Below are positions 54,075-63,113 of a stretch of DNA of 64,000 nucleotides, piece after piece. This stretch comes from Synechococcus sp. 8F6 (GTDB taxonomy: Bacteria > Cyanobacteriota > Cyanobacteriia > PCC-6307 > Cyanobiaceae). The translations under genes were made by a program, and so were the position numbers. The notes under the pieces were generated by a model. It saw only the letters and a program-made list of their open reading frames with translations, ran no database searches and had not been told where the DNA came from. Within the stretch, counting starts at the first letter, position 1. Each line of letters opens with the position of its first letter. The stretch is taken from the NCBI RefSeq assembly GCF_002252665.1, contig NZ_NQKZ01000011.1, positions 1-64,000 of the forward strand. Direction: 5' to 3'.

Positions 54075-54494
54075 TTAGGTGTCCAGGGCATGGGCACCAG
54101 CGGCGGCGATGCTGCTGTCGATCTCGGGCGTCATGCCGGACACGCCGACCGCTCCCAGGCAGCTGTTCTCCTGCAGCAGGGGCAGGCCACCAGCCATGGC
54201 GGCCGCTGGTTGTCCGAAGAGCCCTGCGAGTTGCAGCAGCGCCGGCCGCTCACCGTTGATGCTGGCCTCCAGGGCCGCGGTGGGCTTGCCGTTGAGGGCT
54301 GCCATGCGGGCCTTGGCGACGGCGGCCTCGGCGCTGGCCGGGCTGGATCCATCGCGGCGCTCGAGCACCAGCAGGTGGCCGCCAGCATCAACGACGGCGA
54401 TCGACACGCAGGCCTGATGCTGGTCGGCCGCCAGGTGGCTGGCCGCGACAATCGAGCGGCAGTCGGCGAGCTCGAGGTGGGGTTGGTGACGCAT
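54075..54494 (-). CDS. GlcG/HbpS-family heme-binding-type protein
   Basis: A 139-residue protein, MRHQPHLELADCRSIVAASH, then VSIAVVDAGGHLLVLERRDGSSPASAEAAVAKARMAA and NSCLGAVGVSGMTPEIDSSIAAAGA. This is the DUF336/GlcG/HbpS fold, octameric proteins that bind heme or act near glycolate oxidase. ATG at 54494 overlaps the Nif11 stop by one base (TGATG), which decides the start over a GTG at 54521. It is the last member of the RidA-cupin-SMP30-Nif11 operon. Confidence 0.83.
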   Translation of the reverse strand: MRHQPHLELADCRSIVAASHLAADQHQACVSIAVVDAGGHLLVLERRDGSSPASAEAAVAKARMAALNGKPTAALEASINGERPALLQLAGLFGQPAAAMAGGLPLLQENSCLGAVGVSGMTPEIDSSIAAAGAHALDT

Positions 54495-54751
54495 CAGCTC
54501 CAGACGATTTTTGCCAGCCACAGGTGCCCCTGAAGTTCAACGCCAGCGGCGGCGGCCTCCAGGTCGGCTTCTGAGAGCTTCAGGGTGGCTTCGGCCTGGT
54601 GCTGGACCAGCTCCACGCCGCTGAAGCTGTAGCCCATGGTCGCCCCCAGCTCGGCGATGGCGTTGAGGTTGGGGCAAGTGCTGAAGCGCTCCAGCAGGGC
54701 TGGATCCCCCTTGACGGTGGTCAGAAAGGCTTCGAGTTGGTCGCGGGCCAT
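54494..54751 (-). CDS. Nif11-domain protein
   Basis: An 85-residue protein: MARDQLEAFLTTVKGDPALL, then ERFSTCPNLNAIAELGATMGYSFSGVELVQHQAEATLKLSEADLEAAAAG. This is the Nif11 leader-peptide pattern (helix 1, D-x-x-L, A-x-x-x-G-Y-x-F). In lanthipeptide precursors a GG site and a Cys/Ser/Thr-rich core follow; here the site reads AAAAG and the tail VELQGHLWLAKIVWS has no Cys, so it is not an obvious precursor. ATG at 54751. Coupled to the GlcG gene by a one-base overlap. Confidence 0.82.
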   Translation of the reverse strand: MARDQLEAFLTTVKGDPALLERFSTCPNLNAIAELGATMGYSFSGVELVQHQAEATLKLSEADLEAAAAGVELQGHLWLAKIVWS

Positions 54752-54765
54752 GGTGGGGAAGAACG

Positions 54766-55683
54766 TCAGGGCGCCTGGGCGCCACGGGTATTGGTGAACA
54801 GGGCGTAGATCGCCTTGGAGGCGCACAGGAACAGGCGGCTGTGGTGCCGATCGCCGAAGCAGAGGTTGGAGACCCGGTGGGGTACCAACACCTTGCCCAG
54901 CAGGGTGCCATCTGGGGCGATGCAGTGCACCCCGTCGGCGGCACCGCACCAGAGGTTGCCGTGTTCGTCGACGCGGAAACCGTCGGCCCAGCCAGGGGTG
55001 ACCTTGTGGAAGATCTCCCCACCAGAGAGGCTGCGGCCGTCTGCAGCTACATCAAAAACCCGGATGTACTGCCGCGGTTCGGCGACGCCAGCGGCGCCCG
55101 ATTCAGCCACGTACAACTTGCGCTCATCCGGCGAGAAGGCGAGGCCATTGGGGCCATCGAAGTCGCTGGCCATCACGGTGACTGCACCGGTGCTGGGATC
55201 GAGGCGGTAGAGGGCGGGTGGTTGCTCCGACGGTTGGCGACCGCCTTCGTAGTCGTTGAGCAGCCCATAGAGGGGATCGCTGAACCAGATCGAACCGTCG
55301 CGCTTCACGACGACATCGTTGGGGGCGTTGAGGCGCTTGCCATGGGCCTGGTTGGCCAGCATGGTGACCGTGCCATCGGTCTCCAGGCGCGTGAGGCAGC
55401 GGCTGGCGTGGTGGCAGGTGATCAGGCGGCCCTGGCGATCACGGATCTGACCGTTGCCGTAATCGGAGGGTTCCCGAAACACGCTCACCCCGTGCTCGGG
55501 GCTCCAGCGCATGGTGCGGTTGTTGGGGATGTCACTGAACAGGAGACAGTTGTGGTCGCCGAACCACACCGGGCCCTCCACCCAGCGAAAGCCGTCGGCC
55601 AGCAACTCCAGATCGGCGTTGAACAGCACCAGCGCGTCGAAGCGCCGATCGAAGCTCACCGTGCATTCAGAGGGTTGGCTCAC
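54766..55683 (-). CDS. SMP-30/gluconolactonase-family protein
   Basis: A 305-residue six-bladed propeller enzyme. Metal-site blocks are visible: FRWVEGPVWFGD (Glu), NAPNDVVVKRDGSIWFSDP (Asn), DGPNGLAFSPDE (Asn/Asp) and WADGFRVDEHGNLW (Asp). The family hydrolyses sugar lactones such as gluconolactone with Ca2+ or Zn2+. GTG at 55683 overlaps the cupin stop (GTGA), which decides the start. The substrate may be the product of a sugar dehydrogenase nearby, either a GMC protein or the SDR at 56682; that is inference. Confidence 0.86.
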   Translation of the reverse strand: MSQPSECTVSFDRRFDALVLFNADLELLADGFRWVEGPVWFGDHNCLLFSDIPNNRTMRWSPEHGVSVFREPSDYGNGQIRDRQGRLITCHHASRCLTRLETDGTVTMLANQAHGKRLNAPNDVVVKRDGSIWFSDPLYGLLNDYEGGRQPSEQPPALYRLDPSTGAVTVMASDFDGPNGLAFSPDERKLYVAESGAAGVAEPRQYIRVFDVAADGRSLSGGEIFHKVTPGWADGFRVDEHGNLWCGAADGVHCIAPDGTLLGKVLVPHRVSNLCFGDRHHSRLFLCASKAIYALFTNTRGAQAP

Positions 55684-56135
55684 GCGAAATAGCCGGGCCG
55701 CACCCCGGTCCATAGGTTGTCGTTGCGCTGAATGATCAGCTGCAGACAGGGTTCATCGCCCACCTGGGCCGAGAGATGACCCTTGGCTCCCGAAGCGATG
55801 GCGATGCATTGCTGGTCGCCGCCGAAGGAGAACTCCCCGGGGCCGAACACCTGCTTCTGGCCATCCATGCTTTCCACCGACCAGCTGCCGCGCAACACGT
55901 AGATCCACTTGGGGATGTGGTTTTCGTGCCAGTCGGCAGTCCAGCCCACCGGCAGCAGGGTGAGAAAGGCATTGCCTTCCTTGATCAGGTCCAGGCTCCA
56001 CTGGGGGGAGTCATTCGGACCCAGCACCCCCAGGGTGTACGGAGCCATGGTGCAGAGGGTCTGCCGGCTGATGCCGTTGTCGTCGGTCCAGAGGTGCCAG
56101 TAGGGCAGCGAGGCTGGCTGGTTGGGATCCGGCAT
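55680..56135 (-). CDS. Cupin-domain protein
   Basis: A 151-residue protein with cupin core WTADWHENHIPKWIYVLRGSWSVESMDGQKQVFGPGEFSFGGDQQC. Ligand-type residues are H71-like in WHENHIPKW and others at the second motif, though the usual second His is replaced around GGDQQC. Cupins include isomerases and dioxygenases; enzymatic role unclear. It starts 12 bp after the RidA gene and its stop overlaps the SMP-30 start. Confidence 0.8.
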   Translation of the reverse strand: MPDPNQPASLPYWHLWTDDNGISRQTLCTMAPYTLGVLGPNDSPQWSLDLIKEGNAFLTLLPVGWTADWHENHIPKWIYVLRGSWSVESMDGQKQVFGPGEFSFGGDQQCIAIASGAKGHLSAQVGDEPCLQLIIQRNDNLWTGVRPGYFA

Positions 56136-56147
56136 GGGAGGTGACGA

Positions 56148-56549
56148 TCAGTCTTTGATGGCGATGGCGGAGATTTCCAGCTGGATGCCCAGCACCAGGG
56201 CTGACACCTCCACCACGGCCCGCGACGGGTAGGCCTGGGGGTCGGTGAAGAACTCCTGCCAGACGGCATCCACGGTGTCGAGCGTGTCGATGTCGGTGAG
56301 GTAGACGACGGCACTCACCACATCTCCGGCCGAGAACCCCGCCTCCTCCAGCACCGCCATCATGTTGCGCATCACCTGCCGGGCTTCCAGGGTGATGTCG
56401 CCGTCGCCAACCTTGTTGCTGGTGAGCGGATCCACCGGCAACTGACCGGTGATGAACAACGTGTTGCCCACCTGGAATCCCTGGCTGTAGGAGGCCACAG
56501 GCTTCGGGAATCGATCACTGTGAATCGCCCTGCGAGCAAGCGGGGTCAT
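56148..56549 (-). CDS. RidA-family protein
   Basis: A 133-residue protein with the RidA pattern GNTLFITGQLPVDP, NMMAVLEEAGFSAGDVVSAVVYLTDID and YPSRAVVEVSALVLGIQLEISAIA, including the conserved Arg before VVEV. RidA enzymes hydrolyse reactive enamine/imine intermediates of pyridoxal enzymes. ATG at 56549 gives normal length; ATG at 56570 is an alternative. First gene of the five-gene reverse-strand operon, divergent from the SDR at 56682. Confidence 0.88.
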   Translation of the reverse strand: MTPLARRAIHSDRFPKPVASYSQGFQVGNTLFITGQLPVDPLTSNKVGDGDITLEARQVMRNMMAVLEEAGFSAGDVVSAVVYLTDIDTLDTVDAVWQEFFTDPQAYPSRAVVEVSALVLGIQLEISAIAIKD

Positions 56550-56681
56550 GGTGAGCGGTCGGTGTGCCATTCACCGTAGTGAAGGCGCTCCTTCTGTCAC
56601 CCACTTGTGATGGACGTGTTTCAGCCTGCGGCGCGAGCGCGCCGAGCTGCTTACCCTGCAACCATTCCACCGATTCCTTCC

Positions 56682-57497
56682 ATGACTGCCAGCTCCAGCA
56701 CCAATCCCCTGGCTGGCCAGAGCCTCTCCACTTTCCTGCAGGGCAAGGTGGCCATCGTGACCGGTGGCAACAGCGGCATCGGCAAGGCGATCGTGGAAAA
56801 CCTGGCTGAACTCGGCGCCAAGGTGGTGATCGACTACCGCTCCCATCCAGAGGCGACAGAGGGGCTGGAGCGCGAAATCGGCAGCTATGGGGGCAGCAGC
56901 TTTGGCGTTCAGGCTGATGTGTCGAACCTGGATGATTTGCAGCGGCTGGTGCAGGCGGCAGTCGACAAATACGGCCGCCTCGATGTGATGGTGAACAATG
57001 CCGGCGTCGAGACCCGCACCTCGATCCTCAACACCACACCCGATGATTTCGACAAGGTACTTAACGTCAATTTGCGCGGTGTCTTCTTTGCCTGTCAGTA
57101 CGCCGCCAAGCAGATGATTGCCCAAGGCGGCGGCGGCCGGATCATCAACATCTCCTCGGTGCACGAGGACTGGCCCATGCCGGAGAACACTCCTTATTGC
57201 TGTGCCAAGGGAGGGGTGCGCATGCTGACGCGTACCGCCGCGCTGGAACTGGCTTCCCATGGCATCACGATGGTGAATGTGGGCCCCGGCGCCGTGGCCA
57301 CGCCGATCAACGACTCCACCATGAACAATCCGGAGTTGCTGGCCAAGCTCGATGCGGCCATTCCCTTGGGGCGGATGGCCCAGCCCGAGGAGATCGCTCG
57401 GGTGGTGGGTTTCCTGGCCAGCGATGCCGCCAGCTACATCACGGCCACCACGATCTTCGCCGACGGCGGCATCATGCAGAGCAGCCCGGGTCTGTGA
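56682..57497 (+). CDS. SDR, glucose 1-dehydrogenase-like
   Basis: A 271-residue classical SDR: cofactor motif TGGNSGIGKAI, NNAG (residue ~100), catalytic Ser in NISSVHEDWPMPEN, Y-C-C-A-K, and PGAVATPIN. The Tyr-x3-Lys pair, VHEDWPMPEN and the overall pattern are those of glucose 1-dehydrogenases, which make gluconolactone from glucose with NAD(P). Substrate is not proved. It is divergent from the RidA operon containing the SMP-30 lactonase, so the two may act in sequence. Confidence 0.85.
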   Translation: MTASSSTNPLAGQSLSTFLQGKVAIVTGGNSGIGKAIVENLAELGAKVVIDYRSHPEATEGLEREIGSYGGSSFGVQADVSNLDDLQRLVQAAVDKYGRLDVMVNNAGVETRTSILNTTPDDFDKVLNVNLRGVFFACQYAAKQMIAQGGGGRIINISSVHEDWPMPENTPYCCAKGGVRMLTRTAALELASHGITMVNVGPGAVATPINDSTMNNPELLAKLDAAIPLGRMAQPEEIARVVGFLASDAASYITATTIFADGGIMQSSPGL

Positions 57498-57523
57498 GCT
57501 GCCGCTGAACCGGAGAGGTCAGG

Positions 57524-58234
57524 ATGCGCCTGACACGAGCCGACATCTCGCGACTGCGCAACCGGCATCGGGGCTATCTGATCACCCTGGCGGTGGAGGT
57601 GGCCCTGCTGCTGCTGTTGCCACTGGCGCAGGTTCATCTCTGGCTGCTGTCAGCGATGTTGATCGTGCTGGCGTTGGTGTTGATGGTGTTTGTGAGCCGT
57701 TATTCACCGCTGCGCCAAACCCGTCCGCTGATCTATGGCCTCGGTGGACTGGCGATCGCTCTTGAAGTGGTCTGGCATGTCGCCCTGAATGGGATGCCGC
57801 TGCTGGGCCGTGCGTTCACCATCCCCCACGTCATCGTGTGGCTGGTCTTTCTGTTGCTTGCGGTGATCCGCAAGGTCAAGACCCTGATCCGCGAGCCGTT
57901 TGTGACGGTGTCGGTGGTGATGGGGGCAGCATCGGGCTATCTGCTGGTGGGGCTGGCGGGGGGGCTGCTGCTCACGGCCCTGTGGGTGCTGCATCCGGCA
58001 GCGTTCGACCTCACGTCCCTGCCGCCGGTACTGCCGTCGTCGGGGGCGAACGTGGCGGTAGCCCCAGCGCTGATGGCGGCCTCCTTCACCATGCTCACCA
58101 CCATCGGCACCACGGTGCTCAAGACCAGCCATGTGGCCGGTCAGGTGGTGACCACAGTGATCACCGTGGTGGGCCAGCTCTATGTGGCCATTTTGATTGG
58201 CCTGATTCTTGGACGTTTCCGCTGGAGGGCCTGA
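57524..58234 (+). CDS. Ion-channel-like membrane protein with degenerate selectivity filter
   Basis: A 236-residue protein with about six hydrophobic helices. Its C-terminal third aligns without gaps to the potassium channel in the next gene: LTTIGTTVLKTSH at 191-203 stands where that gene has LTTVGYGDIIPGT, and GQLYVAILIGLILGRF matches GPLYLAIVMGLLISRY. The TVGYG filter is replaced by T-I-G195-T196-T197, so K+ selectivity should be lost or changed. It may form a mixed channel or be regulatory. It is joined to the next gene by one-base overlap (TGATG). Confidence 0.75.
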   Translation: MRLTRADISRLRNRHRGYLITLAVEVALLLLLPLAQVHLWLLSAMLIVLALVLMVFVSRYSPLRQTRPLIYGLGGLAIALEVVWHVALNGMPLLGRAFTIPHVIVWLVFLLLAVIRKVKTLIREPFVTVSVVMGAASGYLLVGLAGGLLLTALWVLHPAAFDLTSLPPVLPSSGANVAVAPALMAASFTMLTTIGTTVLKTSHVAGQVVTTVITVVGQLYVAILIGLILGRFRWRA

Positions 58235-59031
58235 TGCGGCGCCGCCACCGCTTTTATCGCCATGTGTTTGTGGTGTCCCTGCTGGTGATGGCCTCCATGC
58301 CGTTGCCCTATCCGTTCCGCCGTCTGGCGCTGTCCGGTACGGCCGTGCTGATCGGGCTGTTGGCCGTTGAATTGGGCCAGCCCGTTCGCCCACACCAAAC
58401 CCGGCGCCACTGGAGCGACACCCTCTACCGCTGGAGCGGCCTGGCCGGGATTGTCTTTCAGCTCATCTGGATGGCCAGCCCCACCACCTTTGCGTTCGTT
58501 GGATTTCCGGTGTTGCTGGTGATCACGCTCTTCATCTTTTGGAGCCTCAAACGGCTGCTGATCTGCCTGGCCCAGGAAACCCGCATCGGCATGCCCGTGC
58601 TGTCGGGTGCGGTGGCGGGCTACCTGTTGCTCGTTATTAGTGGTGGGTTGCTGTTTGGCGTGATGGAAACGGTGGCGCCGGGCAGTTTTCTTAACGAGTC
58701 GCAAGGAGGGCGGGAGCTGGTGCTCAGTCAGCTGCCTCTGAATGCCGCGGGGCTGCAGGTGTGGAGCCTCGACTTCACCCGAATCCACTACTTCGCGTTC
58801 GTCAGCCTCACCACCGTTGGCTACGGCGACATCATTCCAGGCACCCCACCGGCCCAGATGGCGAGTGTGGCGCTCAGCATCTGTGGCCCGCTGTATCTGG
58901 CGATCGTGATGGGTCTGTTGATCAGCCGCTACACCCTGCAGAGTGAGGAGGAGCAGGCCCTGCTCACGGAGCGAGAGTCTGCTCCTCCAGCCCCACCTCC
59001 ACGTTCAGGTGCTGATTCGGACGGCCCGTGA
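58234..59031 (+). CDS. Two-helix pore potassium channel family protein
   Basis: A 265-residue protein with about six hydrophobic helices and a P-loop with intact filter S191-L-T-T-V-G196-Y-G-D199 followed by the inner helix PLYLAIVMGLLISRYTLQ. This is the K+ channel signature TVGYGD. There is no C-terminal RCK domain; the tail is short, acidic and Pro-rich. ATG at 58234 is coupled to the preceding paralogue. The last 68 bases overlap the convergent NDH-2 gene. Confidence 0.86.
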   Translation: MRRRHRFYRHVFVVSLLVMASMPLPYPFRRLALSGTAVLIGLLAVELGQPVRPHQTRRHWSDTLYRWSGLAGIVFQLIWMASPTTFAFVGFPVLLVITLFIFWSLKRLLICLAQETRIGMPVLSGAVAGYLLLVISGGLLFGVMETVAPGSFLNESQGGRELVLSQLPLNAAGLQVWSLDFTRIHYFAFVSLTTVGYGDIIPGTPPAQMASVALSICGPLYLAIVMGLLISRYTLQSEEEQALLTERESAPPAPPPRSGADSDGP

Positions 59032-60337
59032 TCAGCATCGAGGCCCGTTGACGGGTGGCGATCGCCCACAACCATTTGGTGAGCAGGGTCAATCGATTTT
59101 CATTGGCGGGCATGAACATCAGGTGGGCCAGGCCCCAGAGAATCCAGCCCGGCAGGCCGCTCACCTTGAGGCCGCGGAGGTCGGCGACGGCATGGAGTGG
59201 ACCAAGCACCGCCATCGTGCCGAAATCGGTGAACGCAAACGCCTTGTGGGAGCGGCCCTGGATCTGGGCCACGATGTCGGCTGCCACCCAGCCACCCATC
59301 TGCACGGCGGGCCCGGCCATGCCGGGTAGAGGTTTGCCGTCAGCTGTGTGGCTGTAGGCGCAGAGGTCGCCGATCACCCGGATTTCCGGATGGCTCGGCA
59401 CCGAGAAGTCGGGCTCCACCACCACACGGCCGCCCCTGTCGACGGTGCAACCGCTGGCATCGGCCAGCACCTGGCCCAGATGGGAGGCCCGCACGCCGGC
59501 GGTCCAGCAGATGGTGGCGGCCTCCAGGTTGCGGGGGCCGTCGGCGGTGTTCACCACCACCTTGCCGGCCTCGATCGTTTGCACCCGCCCGCCCAGCAGC
59601 AGCTCCACCCCGGCCGACTGCAGGTAGCTGCCGGCGGCTGCCGACAGGCTGGGGTCCATGGCCCGCAGCACCCGGTCGCCCGGGTCCACCAGGGTGACCT
59701 TGCACAGGCGAGGATCCAGCTGCTTGAAGTCGCGGCCCAGGGCATGGGCCATCAGCTCCATCAGGGAGCCGGAGAGTTCGCAGCCCGAGGGCCCGCCCCC
59801 CACGACGACGGCCGATTGCAGAAAGGCCCGCCGGGCCGGATCGGGGGTTTGCTCGGCTTCTTCAAGGGCCAGCAGCACCCGGCGGCGGATCTCATCGGCG
59901 TGCTCGAGGATCTTCATCGGCGGCGCCGACTCGCGCCACTCGTCGTGGCCGAAGTAGCTGCTGCCGGAGCCCGCCGCCAGGATCAGGTGGTCGTAGGCCA
60001 GTTGGCGGTCGTTGAAGACAATCTGGTTCGCCTGGGTGTCGATTTCCTTGACCTCACCCAGCAGCACCTGCACATTCGGGGCCTGGCCCACCATTTGGCG
60101 CAGCGGCGAGGCCACGTCGCCCTCCGACACCAGCCCTGTGGCCACCTGGTAGAGCAGCGGCTGGAACAGGTTGAAGTTGCGCTTGTCAACCAGGGTGACC
60201 CGCACCGGTTGATTGATCAGGGCGTGGCAGGCCTTGAGCCCGGCGAAGCCGCCGCCCACGATCACCACATGGGGAAGGGTTTTCAGCCTCTGATCGGGGG
60301 GCTCGAGTTCCAGGAAGAAGCGTTCGCGGGCCATCAT
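58964..60337 (-). CDS. Type-2 NADH dehydrogenase-like flavoprotein
   Basis: A 457-residue protein with two Rossmann motifs: FAD VVIVGGGFAGLKACHAL and NAD(P) VVVGGGPSGCELSGSL, plus FQPLLYQVATGLVSEGDVASPLR and VIGDLCAYSHTADGKPLPGMAGPAVQMGGWVAADI. These are NDH-2 family marks. NDH-2 passes electrons from NADH to quinone without pumping protons; in cyanobacteria some copies are regulatory. A C-terminal amphipathic stretch (LPGWILWGLAHLMFMPANENRL) probably binds the membrane. ATG at 60337. It could supply quinol to the alternative oxidase. Confidence 0.9.
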   Translation of the reverse strand: MMARERFFLELEPPDQRLKTLPHVVIVGGGFAGLKACHALINQPVRVTLVDKRNFNLFQPLLYQVATGLVSEGDVASPLRQMVGQAPNVQVLLGEVKEIDTQANQIVFNDRQLAYDHLILAAGSGSSYFGHDEWRESAPPMKILEHADEIRRRVLLALEEAEQTPDPARRAFLQSAVVVGGGPSGCELSGSLMELMAHALGRDFKQLDPRLCKVTLVDPGDRVLRAMDPSLSAAAGSYLQSAGVELLLGGRVQTIEAGKVVVNTADGPRNLEAATICWTAGVRASHLGQVLADASGCTVDRGGRVVVEPDFSVPSHPEIRVIGDLCAYSHTADGKPLPGMAGPAVQMGGWVAADIVAQIQGRSHKAFAFTDFGTMAVLGPLHAVADLRGLKVSGLPGWILWGLAHLMFMPANENRLTLLTKWLWAIATRQRASMLITGRPNQHLNVEVGLEEQTLAP

Positions 60338-60414
60338 TCCCAAAACAGTGGCTTCAAGGTATCGATCCCGGGCCGGTTTGGCCTGCTAGAGGTGGGCTGA
60401 TTGTGGACACCGAC

Positions 60415-60669
60415 ATGTCTGTTGCATCGATCCAGGCTTTTGTGGCCCGCGTGGCTGATGACGTCGCCCTGCGCGACAAGCTGCATGCCGCTGCCGGGGT
60501 TGATGACATCGTTGCCCTCGCCTCGGAGCATGGCCACGCCATCGACAAAACCGTGCTGCTGCGCGAGCACGCCAAGGCCCTGGGCAGCGCCAAGGACCAT
60601 GAGCTCGCCGGGATCAACAGCTGGGGCGATGCGCTGATGCATTGCTTTGGTGCCAGCGATAACGAGTGA
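60415..60669 (+). CDS. Nif11-domain protein
   Basis: An 84-residue protein: MSVASIQAFVARVADDVALR, then DKLHAAAGVDDIVALASEHGHAIDKTVLLREHAKALGSAKDHELAGINSWGDALMHCFGASDNE. The N-terminal pattern fits Nif11 leader peptides, and ELAGINSW resembles the ELxxVaGG end of the leader. A possible core GINSWGDALMHCFGASDNE holds one Cys and two Ser; too poor for a typical lanthipeptide. ATG at 60415 is chosen; a GTG at 60403 is in frame. No lanthipeptide synthetase is nearby. Confidence 0.8.
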   Translation: MSVASIQAFVARVADDVALRDKLHAAAGVDDIVALASEHGHAIDKTVLLREHAKALGSAKDHELAGINSWGDALMHCFGASDNE

Positions 60670-60693
60670 CGACAACCTGCTTGGGCGCGACCT

Positions 60694-61409
60694 TTACGGC
60701 GCGCCCAGGTAGGCCGCTCTGAGGCTCGGGTTGGCCAGCAATTCGCGCGCGGGCCCCTCCAGGGTCAGCTGGCCGGCTTCGAGCACATAGCCTCGGTCGG
60801 CGATCTCCAGGGCCGCCTGGGCGTTCTGCTCCACCAGCAGCAGGGTGAGGCCGTCCTGGTGGAGTTGTGCCAGCACCTGCATCACCTCGCCCACCAGCTT
60901 GGGTGCGAGCCCCAGGCTGGGTTCATCCAGCATCAGCAGCGCGGGCCGGCCCATCAGCGCCCGGGCAATCGCCAGCATCTGCTGTTCGCCGCCGGAGAGG
61001 GCTCCGGCCAGCTGCTGGCGGCGCTCTGCCAGCCGCGGGAACAGGCCGTAGCAGCGCTCCAGGTCGGCGGCGATGCCGGCGCGATCACGGCGGAGGTAGG
61101 CGCCCAGGATCAGGTTGTCGGCCACGCTTTGACGACCGAGCACCCGCCGGCCCTCGGGGCAGTGGCCGATGCCCAGCTTCAGCAGGCGATGGGCGGGCAC
61201 CCCCGCCAGTGAAGCGCCGCGCCAGAGGATCTGCCCTGCGCTGGCCGGCACCAGGGCCGAGATGGCCAGCAGGGTGGTGCTCTTGCCGGCGCCGTTGGAG
61301 CCCAGCAGGGTCACCAGCTCGCCCTGGTGCACGGTCAGATCGATGCCGCTGAGGGCCTGCACGCTGCCGTAGCGCACGCGCAAGCCCCGCAGTTGCAGCA
61401 GCGGCGTGC

Positions 61410-61413
<4 letters not shown>
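60694..61413 (-). CDS. livF: ABC importer ATPase, branched-chain/neutral amino acid type (LivF)
   Basis: A 239-residue ATPase with Walker A GSNGAGKST, the LivF-type stretch GIGHCPEGRRVLGRQSVADNLILGAY, signature LSGGEQQMLAIARAL and Walker B LLMLDEPSLGL. It pairs with LivG to drive import of branched-chain or other neutral amino acids, or short-chain amides. ATG at 61413 overlaps the livG stop (ATGA). It is last in the operon livH-M-G-F; no binding protein gene appears before the window ends. Confidence 0.9.
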
Positions 61414-62185
<772 letters not shown>

Positions 62186-62189
<4 letters not shown>

Positions 62190-63100
62190 GGTTTGACCTC
62201 CTCGGCTGGGCTACCACCACGGCGCTCGCCCCAGCGGCCCAGCCGCTCCAGCAGCCCCGGGGTGATCAGCCCTTGGGGGGCCAGCACCGGCCCCAGCAGG
62301 ATCACCAGGCCGAACAGCACCAGGCGCACATCGCCCACGGGCCGCAGCAGCTCCGGCAGGGCCGTGAGCAGCAGGCCGCCCACCACCGGGCCCAGCCAGG
62401 TGCGCGAGCCGCCCAGGATCACAAAGGCCAAGGTGGTGATGCTGGCGTCGAAGGAGCCCTGGCGGGCATTCCAGGTGTTGAGGAAGTGGGCGGCCAGGGC
62501 GCCGGTGCTGCCGGCCAGCACAGCGCTGAGCACGAAGGCGGTGAGCTTCACCCGGGTGGTGTCGATGCCCATGCAGCGGGCGGCCAGTTCGTCGTCGCGG
62601 ATGGCGGCCATGGCACGGCCCAGGGGCATCCCCTCCAGCCGCTGGCAGAGCCAGCCCGCCAGCGCCAGCAGGGCCAGGGCCGGCAGCAGGTAGCCGGCGG
62701 CGGTGGCGAAGGGCTGGGGGATGGCGAAGATCCCCACCGCTCCGCCGGTGAAGGGCAGATTCAGGATCGCCACCCTCACGATCTCCACCAGGGCGATGGT
62801 GGCAATGGCCAGGTAGATCCCCTGCAGCCGCAGCACCAGCCGCCCCACCAGCAGGGCCAGCAGCCCGGCCAGCAGGCCCCCCAGCACCAGCTCCAGCAGC
62901 AACGAGGGCACCGGAAACCCGCCAGAGGCGGTGGCCCCGAGGGCGCTCCAGCGGGTGGAGAGCAGAGCCGCCAGGGTGCCGCCCACCGCATAGAAGGCTG
63001 GCGTGGCCAGCGACAGCTGCCCTGCCGCCAGCGGCAGGTACACCGAAAGGCCGAGCAGGGCGCCCAGCAGCATCTGCACCAGCAGGCCGTTGTCGATCAC
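62186..63100 (-). CDS. livM: ABC importer permease, branched-chain/neutral amino acid type (LivM)
   Basis: A 304-residue permease with about eight helices and the LivM pattern GQLSLATPAFYAVGGTLAALLS, GIYLAIATIALVEIVRVAI, GRAMAAIRDDELAARCMGIDTTRVKLTAFVLSAVLAGSTGAL and TLAFVILGGSRTWLGPVVGGLLL (the ATPase-contact EAA-like region). GTG at 63100 with AGGAGG eight bases upstream decides the start. It is 13 bp after livH. Confidence 0.9.
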
Positions 63101-63113
63101 GGGGCGGCCCTCC

